NCBI GenBank assembly: GCA_964499865.1
Contig: CAZCPY010000118.1
Location: forward strand, 1-9,700
Length of the DNA: 9,700 nucleotides
Source of the DNA: JANOGU01 sp964499865
GTDB taxonomy: Bacteria; Pseudomonadota; Alphaproteobacteria; Rhodobacterales; Rhodobacteraceae
Direction of reading: 5' to 3'
Shown here: positions 5,901-9,700 of the stretch, piece by piece
How positions within the stretch are numbered: the first letter of the stretch is position 1
Layout: every line of letters begins with the position of its first letter
Translations under genes and position numbers: made by a program
Notes under the pieces: model-generated
The model's input: only the letters and a program-made list of their open reading frames with translations
Told to the model about the DNA's origin: nothing
Database searches by the model: none

Positions 5901-7070
5901 ATGGACCGCAAGACCCGCACCAGGCTGGTCCACGAAGGCAGCCGCCGCAGCCAGTACGGCGAGATGGCCGAGGCCATCTTCCTGACGCAGGGCTTCGTCT
6001 ACCCCACCGCCGAGGCCGCCGAGGCCCGCTTCCTCAAGTCCGGCGAGGACGAGTTCATCTATGCCCGCTACGGCAACCCCACGGTGCGCATGTTCGAGGA
6101 GCGCATCGCGGGGCTGGAAGGCACCGAGGACGCCTTCGCCACCGCCTCGGGCATGGCGGCGGTGTCGGGCGTGCTGATGGCGCTCTGTCGCGCCGGGGAC
6201 CGGGTGGTCAGCGCGCGGGCGCTGTTCGGATCCTGCCTCTACGTGCTGGAAGAGGTGCTGCGCCGCTACGGGGTCGAGGTGGTCTTCGTCGACGGCGCCG
6301 ACCTTGGCCAGTGGCAGGCGGCGGTGACGCCGGGGACGAAGGCCGTGTTCTTCGAGAGCATGTCGAATCCGACGCTGGAGCTGGTGGACATAACGGCCGT
6401 CTCGGCCATCGCGCATGCCGCGGGGGCCGTGGTGGTGGCCGACAACGTCTTTGCCACGCCGATCTTTTCGCGCGCGGTGGAACAGGGCGCCGATGTGGTG
6501 GTCTATTCCACCACCAAGCACATCGACGGCCAGGGGCGGGCGCTGGGCGGGGTGATCTGCGGCACGCGCGAGATGATCCGCAAGACGGTCGAGCCCTACA
6601 TGAAGCACACCGGCGGCGCGATGAGCCCCTTCACCGCCTGGATCATGCTGAACGGCATGGCGACGCTGGACCTGCGCTGCCGGGCGATGGCCGACAGCGC
6701 GCTGGAAGTCGCGCGCTATCTGGAAGGCCGGGGCGACCTGTCGCGCGTGATCCATCCGGGCCTGCCGTCGCATCCGCAGCACGCGCTGGCGATGGCGCAG
6801 ATGGGGTCGGGCGGCACATTGGTGACGTTTGACGCAGGCTCCAGGGCGCGCGCGTTCCGGCTGCTGAACGCGCTGGAAATCATCAGGATTTCCAACAACC
6901 TGGGCGATGCCAGGTCGATCGCCACGCACCCCGCCACCACTACCCACCAGCGCCTGCCGCAGGATCAGAAGGACGCGCTCGGCATCACGCCCGGCCTGAT
7001 CCGGCTGTCGGTGGGGCTGGAGGATGCGGGCGACCTGATCGCCGACCTGGCCGCCGCGCTGGACGCCTGA
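5901..7070 (+). CDS. metZ: O-succinylhomoserine sulfhydrylase
   Basis: A 389-residue PLP enzyme of the Cys/Met-metabolism (cystathionine gamma-synthase) fold, cytoplasmic and normally tetrameric. MetZ makes homocysteine directly from O-succinylhomoserine and sulfide, the sulfur-fixing step of methionine synthesis. Visible features are YARYGNPT (54-61; this tyrosine contacts the neighbouring subunit's cofactor), ATASGMAA (80-87, phosphate binding), DNVFATPIF (181-189, Asp181 to the pyridine nitrogen), and STTKHIDGQGR (203-213) with the Schiff-base Lys206. The carboxylate-binding region is NALEIIRISNNLGDARSIATHPATTTHQ. The STTKHIDGQGR loop and the SAM-II leader favour MetZ over MetB or MetC. 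The length is normal. The start is preceded by GGGGGACGGAAG. The gene ends convergent to the isomerase, with repeat copy 2 between them. Confidence 0.95.
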   Translation: MDRKTRTRLVHEGSRRSQYGEMAEAIFLTQGFVYPTAEAAEARFLKSGEDEFIYARYGNPTVRMFEERIAGLEGTEDAFATASGMAAVSGVLMALCRAGDRVVSARALFGSCLYVLEEVLRRYGVEVVFVDGADLGQWQAAVTPGTKAVFFESMSNPTLELVDITAVSAIAHAAGAVVVADNVFATPIFSRAVEQGADVVVYSTTKHIDGQGRALGGVICGTREMIRKTVEPYMKHTGGAMSPFTAWIMLNGMATLDLRCRAMADSALEVARYLEGRGDLSRVIHPGLPSHPQHALAMAQMGSGGTLVTFDAGSRARAFRLLNALEIIRISNNLGDARSIATHPATTTHQRLPQDQKDALGITPGLIRLSVGLEDAGDLIADLAAALDA

Positions 7071-7104
7071 GGGCGCCCCTCCCCTGCGGAACCGTCACCC
7101 GGAA

Positions 7105-7212
7105 GGCGCCTCCCCTCCCCCTGGCGGGGAGGGGATGGGGGAGGGGGGCTCCTCGGCCCGGCCGGGCGCCCCCCCCAGCCTCTCCCTCCCCCACGGGGGG
7201 GAGGGAAGCACC
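7105..7212. repeat. 108-base palindromic G/C-run intergenic repeat, copy 2
   Basis: Second copy of the 3856-3963 element, in the same orientation. It occupies most of the 185-base gap between the convergent stops of metZ and the isomerase. Two strong hairpins are visible: CCCCTCCCC (7112-7120) with GGGGAGGGG (7126-7134), and CCCTCCCCC (7184-7192) with GGGGGAGGG (7197-7205). The + strand holds four G-runs in 23 bases (7126-7148), a standard G-quadruplex pattern. Its right end is 43 bases from the stop of the leftward isomerase, as copy 1 is 33 bases from the leftward transferase stop. A role in ending or protecting transcripts is inference; no U-tract is present. Confidence 0.82.
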
Positions 7213-7255
7213 CGGCGGGCAGAGGGTTCGCCCGGTCCGCGCCCGGACCCTGCGT

Positions 7256-8722
7256 CTAGAACCGGTTCGGCAGGGTCAGCACCGCCTCCGGCTCTGCCCC
7301 GTGGTGGTAGATCGGCCAGCCGAGGTAGCGGGTGACCGCCTCGGCTACGACCTCCGCATGATGGCCGCGGACCATGGCGACGTGGTGTTCGAACCCGTTC
7401 CGGGTGACGAAGCGCAGCAGTCCGCGCAGGCCCTGCACCCGCGTCGTGGCGATGCCGCCGTCCATCGCGAACGGGTGGTCGGTGAATTCGCCCTGCCCGA
7501 GGTAGCACTTGACCGTGCCGCGGCGGTCGTCGGTGGACAGGCGGAAGAAGGTCATCGGGCCGGGCTTTACCTTGCCCTTGACCGCGCCGAAGCATTTCGA
7601 CCGGCCGATGGTTTCGCCCAGCACGTCCAGTTCCCCCACCTCGGGCGTGTCGCCGATGAAGCTTTTCGGGAAGTTGCCGCAATGGGTGCAGACGCAGAGG
7701 TCTGCCTCGGTGCCGTAGTTGTTGTTCCAGTCGAGGATCGCCGGGGGGGCGCCTGAGGCCAGCGCAAGCGCATACATGGACAGCGCGCCCATGATGTCCA
7801 CCTCGCAGGCGCTTGGCATCAGGTCTTCGCCCATCATCGACATGGTCAGGCAGGTGGCGCAGCCGAAGTTGTCCTGAAGGCTGCGCCAGCACTGGATGGC
7901 AGAGGCGTCGCAGCCGTTCTCGGCGATCCAGCGGTTGACGGCCAGCGTCCAGCGCGCCTGTTTCTCGATCTGCGCGGGCTGGATATGGGCGGGGATCTTC
8001 CCGTAGCCCTTCACCTTCTCCAGCGTGGCCAGAAGGGCGGGGTCGTCCCCGGCGATGGCGCTGGCCGCGCCCATCATCTCGGACAGGTCAACCGTGACCA
8101 CCGTGACGCCCGCGGCCTGCAGCAGCTTTTCGGAATAGCGCATCGTCTGGAAGGCGCCGGTGCGGGCGCCGATGGACCCCAGCCGCGCGCCGCGCAGGCC
8201 GCGCACGGTCCGGCAGACCCGGGCAAACCTTTCCAGGTCGGCGCCGAACTCGGCGCCCCAGGTGTCGCAGGTGTGCGACGTGGTTTCCGTGAAGGGCACC
8301 CCGTACTGCCAGAAGTTGTTGGTGACGCTGATCTTTCCGCAGAAGGCGTCGCGGCGTTCGTGGACCGAGACCTTGTCCACCTCGTCATTCGAGGCTTGCA
8401 GCAGGATCGGCACGTTCAGGCGCGCGCGGTTGACCAGTTCGGCCACGGCGATCTCGTCGCCGAAGTTCGGCAGGCAGATCACCAGCCCGTCGATGCGGTC
8501 CGAGTGCGCGCGGAAATGCGCGGCATACAGGTCGGCGTCGGCGATGCTTTGCACCGCGCCGTTGGCGGTCGCCTCGTAGGGCAGGATCACCGCGTCGACC
8601 CCGAGGGCCGCGAGCTGCGCCAGCACGTCGTCGCGGGCGGCCTTGCAGGGGGCGGGGCTGAAGAAGGCGCGTGACCCGATGACAACGCCCAGGCTGATCC
8701 TGCGCTGGAATATCCCGGACAT
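7256..8722 (-). CDS. L-fucose/L-arabinose isomerase-superfamily protein, substrate unknown
   Basis: A 488-residue protein with the layout of FucI/AraA-type aldose-ketose isomerases, which use a divalent metal (usually Mn2+). The N-terminal Rossmann-like part has IGSRAFFSPAPCKAARDDVLAQL (15-37), then VICLPNFGDE (81-90) and VPILLQASNDE (104-114). The second domain has TWGAEFGADLERFARVCRTV and GSIGARTGAFQTMRYSEKLL. The metal-site candidates are Glu307 (ACEVDIMGALSMYAL), Asp331 (AILDWNNNYG) and His446 or His447 (NGFEHHVAM). It is shorter than FucI (about 590). It has many cysteines, including a CVCTHCG cluster (343-349); HC there fits the family, the others are unusual. The Shine-Dalgarno GAGGGG precedes the ATG. 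It follows the imelysin/DUF1513 fusion by 70 bases on the same strand. No sugar transporter or kinase is next to it to indicate the substrate. Confidence 0.85.
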   Translation of the reverse strand: MSGIFQRRISLGVVIGSRAFFSPAPCKAARDDVLAQLAALGVDAVILPYEATANGAVQSIADADLYAAHFRAHSDRIDGLVICLPNFGDEIAVAELVNRARLNVPILLQASNDEVDKVSVHERRDAFCGKISVTNNFWQYGVPFTETTSHTCDTWGAEFGADLERFARVCRTVRGLRGARLGSIGARTGAFQTMRYSEKLLQAAGVTVVTVDLSEMMGAASAIAGDDPALLATLEKVKGYGKIPAHIQPAQIEKQARWTLAVNRWIAENGCDASAIQCWRSLQDNFGCATCLTMSMMGEDLMPSACEVDIMGALSMYALALASGAPPAILDWNNNYGTEADLCVCTHCGNFPKSFIGDTPEVGELDVLGETIGRSKCFGAVKGKVKPGPMTFFRLSTDDRRGTVKCYLGQGEFTDHPFAMDGGIATTRVQGLRGLLRFVTRNGFEHHVAMVRGHHAEVVAEAVTRYLGWPIYHHGAEPEAVLTLPNRF

Positions 8723-8741
8723 GGTTCCCCCCTCGTCGCGA

Positions 8742-8764
8742 CCTGCTGCCGGTATCGCAGCAAG
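8742..8764 (-). other. Hairpin upstream of the isomerase gene
   Basis: CCTGCTGC (8742-8749) pairs with GCAGCAAG (8757-8764) over eight positions (one G-U pair in the - strand RNA), with a 7-base loop. It sits in the 70-base gap between the fusion gene's stop and the isomerase's start. No U-run follows on the - strand, so it is not a canonical terminator. It could be an RNA processing or attenuation structure, or chance. Confidence 0.3.
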
Positions 8765-8792
8765 CCGGCCGGTCCCGCAAGCGCAAGGGGCC

Positions 8793-9524
8793 TCAGGCGC
8801 GCAGGTCCACGATGTGGTTGTCCCAGGCGACGGGTGCGGTGGCCAGCGGGCGGGGGCCGCCTGCCGTCACCGCGATCAGCCCGCCCCGGCCGTCGCTGGC
8901 GATCAGCCCCTGGGCATGGGGCGCCAGCCCGCAGACATCGGCGCGGGCGACGGCGCCGAGGAAGCGGCCGTCGGGCGCAAAGCGGTGCAGGCGGCCGCCG
9001 CGGGGCGAGGTGATGGCGACCTCCCCCCCCGTGCCGTCAAGGGCGACGCTGCCCGCATAGCCCTGCATCAGCGCCTGCTCGGCCTCTGGCGCGGTGGCGA
9101 ACCGGGGCGCCGCCCCCCGCCGGTGTAGGCCCAGAAGCGGCACCGGGTCCCCCGGGTCGCCTTCCCACTGCATGGCAAAGGCCACGAGCCCGTCGGCCCG
9201 GACCGCCAGATGCCGGATCGAGCCCTGCCGCAGGTCAGGCGGGGGTCGGATCTGGTCGATCAGGGTGCCGTCAACGCCAAGGTAGGACACGCGCGCCGCG
9301 ATCCAGGCGGTGCGGGCGGCCTGCAGGGTTTCGGGCGAGGGCGCGGCAACCAGCGCCGCCACGGCGTCCTGCAGGGCGCGCGCGGCGGTCAGGCTGTCCT
9401 GGTACTTGGCCGCCGCGATGTCGGCATAGGTGTCGAGCACCTCGGCCGCCGTCTGGGCCTGGGCTGAGAGGGCGAACCCCGCGATCAGCGCGAAAACGCC
9501 AGGGCCGAGGCCGGTGTGCTTCAT
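8793..9524 (-). CDS. Imelysin (IrpA-type) N-terminus fused to DUF1513 C-terminus: deletion chimera
   Basis: A 243-residue predicted periplasmic protein made of two parts. Residues 1-24 are a Sec signal peptide ending AQAQ. Residues 25-82 (VLDTYADIAAAKYQDSL, then ALQDAVAALVAAPS and AARTAWIAARVSYL) are the start of an IrpA-type imelysin, a family of periplasmic or surface proteins tied to iron uptake. The rest of that domain, with its GxHxxE-type putative metal site, is missing. From about residue 84 (VDGTLIDQIRPPPDLRQ) the sequence is the C-terminal half of a DUF1513 protein: SIRHLAVRADGLVAFAMQWEG, PLLGLHRRG, YAGSVALDG, AITSPRGG, DVCGLA, VAWDNHIVDLRA. In Rhodobacteraceae these families flank one operon (imelysin, di-haem oxidoreductase, second imelysin, DUF1513). 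An in-frame deletion of the middle explains the gene. The frame is intact and the product may be made, but neither domain is complete. Confidence 0.78.
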   Translation of the reverse strand: MKHTGLGPGVFALIAGFALSAQAQTAAEVLDTYADIAAAKYQDSLTAARALQDAVAALVAAPSPETLQAARTAWIAARVSYLGVDGTLIDQIRPPPDLRQGSIRHLAVRADGLVAFAMQWEGDPGDPVPLLGLHRRGAAPRFATAPEAEQALMQGYAGSVALDGTGGEVAITSPRGGRLHRFAPDGRFLGAVARADVCGLAPHAQGLIASDGRGGLIAVTAGGPRPLATAPVAWDNHIVDLRA

Positions 9525-9560
9525 GATGGTGCGATCCCTCCCGGCGCGGTGCTGACCGGA

Positions 9561-9589
9561 TTGCTGAGCGATTCAGTCAGACAAGTCAA
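9561..9589 (-). promoter_or_regulatory. Candidate iron-regulated promoter with TGA-N9-TCA box
   Basis: On the - strand, TTGACT (9589-9584) is a near-consensus -35, followed by a 17-base spacer and CAGCAA (9566-9561), a weak -10. Inside the spacer and touching the -10 lies TGA-N9-TCA (9565-9579), within CTGA...TCAG at 9564-9580. TGA-N9-TCA is the pattern reported for the RirA box of Rhizobiales and the related iron-Rhodo box of Rhodobacterales. Its position would let a repressor block polymerase. It lies 40 bases upstream of a gene with an IrpA-type (iron uptake) N-terminus, which fits. The match is by eye only. Confidence 0.5.
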
Positions 9590-9650
9590 CCCGACTTTTT
9601 TACTCGGAAACCGGATGTCGCGCCCGCCCCCGGCGTCCGAAGCAAATCGC

Positions 9651-9663
9651 GTGCCTTCGGCAC
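9651..9663. other. Short perfect hairpin near the right edge
   Basis: GTGCC (9651-9655) and GGCAC (9659-9663) form a perfect 5-bp stem with a TTC loop. The 176 bases from 9525 to 9700 show no convincing coding sequence, only the promoter at 9561-9589, an A/T run at 9596-9601 and this hairpin. On the - strand a possible gene from the right could end with the stop at 9671-9673, and this hairpin would then lie just after it, but no protein family can be recognised from so few codons. Confidence 0.25.
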
Positions 9664-9700
9664 ATTCCTTTCATCTCGCCTCACGGGGCCTGAAGAAGGC

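Noticed and set aside
9591..9607. T-run at 9596-9601 as an intrinsic terminator
   Set aside because: The only inverted repeat here (CCGA/TCGG) encloses the T-run rather than preceding it, and no gene on the + strand ends before it.
1..9700. CRISPR array, toxin-antitoxin pair, phage or transposase genes, retron-like or defence cluster
   Set aside because: No regularly spaced repeats, integrase/transposase motifs, reverse transcriptase or defence-type domains were seen on either strand.

Overview
The window is about 70% G+C and almost fully packed with genes. It reads as chromosomal DNA from an alphaproteobacterium, most likely of the family Rhodobacteraceae (Rhodobacter/Paracoccus-like). Three things suggest this: the ftsY-yciB gene pair, a SAM-II riboswitch (a class found mainly in Alphaproteobacteria) ahead of metZ, and the family types seen (short AlkB, IrpA-type imelysin, DUF1513). 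The assignment is inference from gene content; no 16S rRNA or other marker is present. There is no tRNA, rRNA, CRISPR array, insertion sequence or phage gene.

Left part (1-3831). The window opens with the C-terminus of a PfkB-family (adenosine-kinase-like) sugar kinase on the + strand. Convergent to it on the - strand are a small exported protein and an AlkB-type membrane hydroxylase. Divergent from alkB is ftsY (signal recognition particle receptor), overlapped by yciB/ispZ (inner-membrane septation protein). yciB ends only six bases from a convergent NTF2-like protein.

Middle part (3832-5617, all - strand). This stretch holds a Nu-class/YfcG-like glutathione transferase gene broken by a frameshift near 4375, and an alpha/beta hydrolase just upstream of it in the same probable operon. 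A 108-base palindromic, G-run-rich element lies 3' of the transferase, and a second copy lies 3' of the isomerase at 7105-7212.

metZ unit (5771-7070, + strand). A plausible sigma70-type promoter (TTGACG, 17-base spacer, TAGCCC) would start transcription right at the first stem of a SAM-II aptamer. O-succinylhomoserine sulfhydrylase (metZ) follows, so S-adenosylmethionine should repress a methionine-synthesis step.

Right part (7256-9700, - strand). A FucI/AraA-superfamily sugar isomerase of unknown substrate is preceded by the most unusual gene in the window. That gene joins the signal peptide and first ~80 residues of an IrpA-type imelysin (iron uptake) directly to the C-terminal half of a DUF1513 protein. 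These two families normally sit at opposite ends of one iron-related operon, so the gene looks like the scar of an in-frame operon deletion. Its promoter still carries a TGA-N9-TCA palindrome matching the iron-responsive box of Rhodobacterales and Rhizobiales.

I did not find an evident multi-gene novel system. The best leads are the imelysin/DUF1513 fusion with its iron box, the riboswitch's candidate expression platform, the paired repeat, and the frameshifted transferase.
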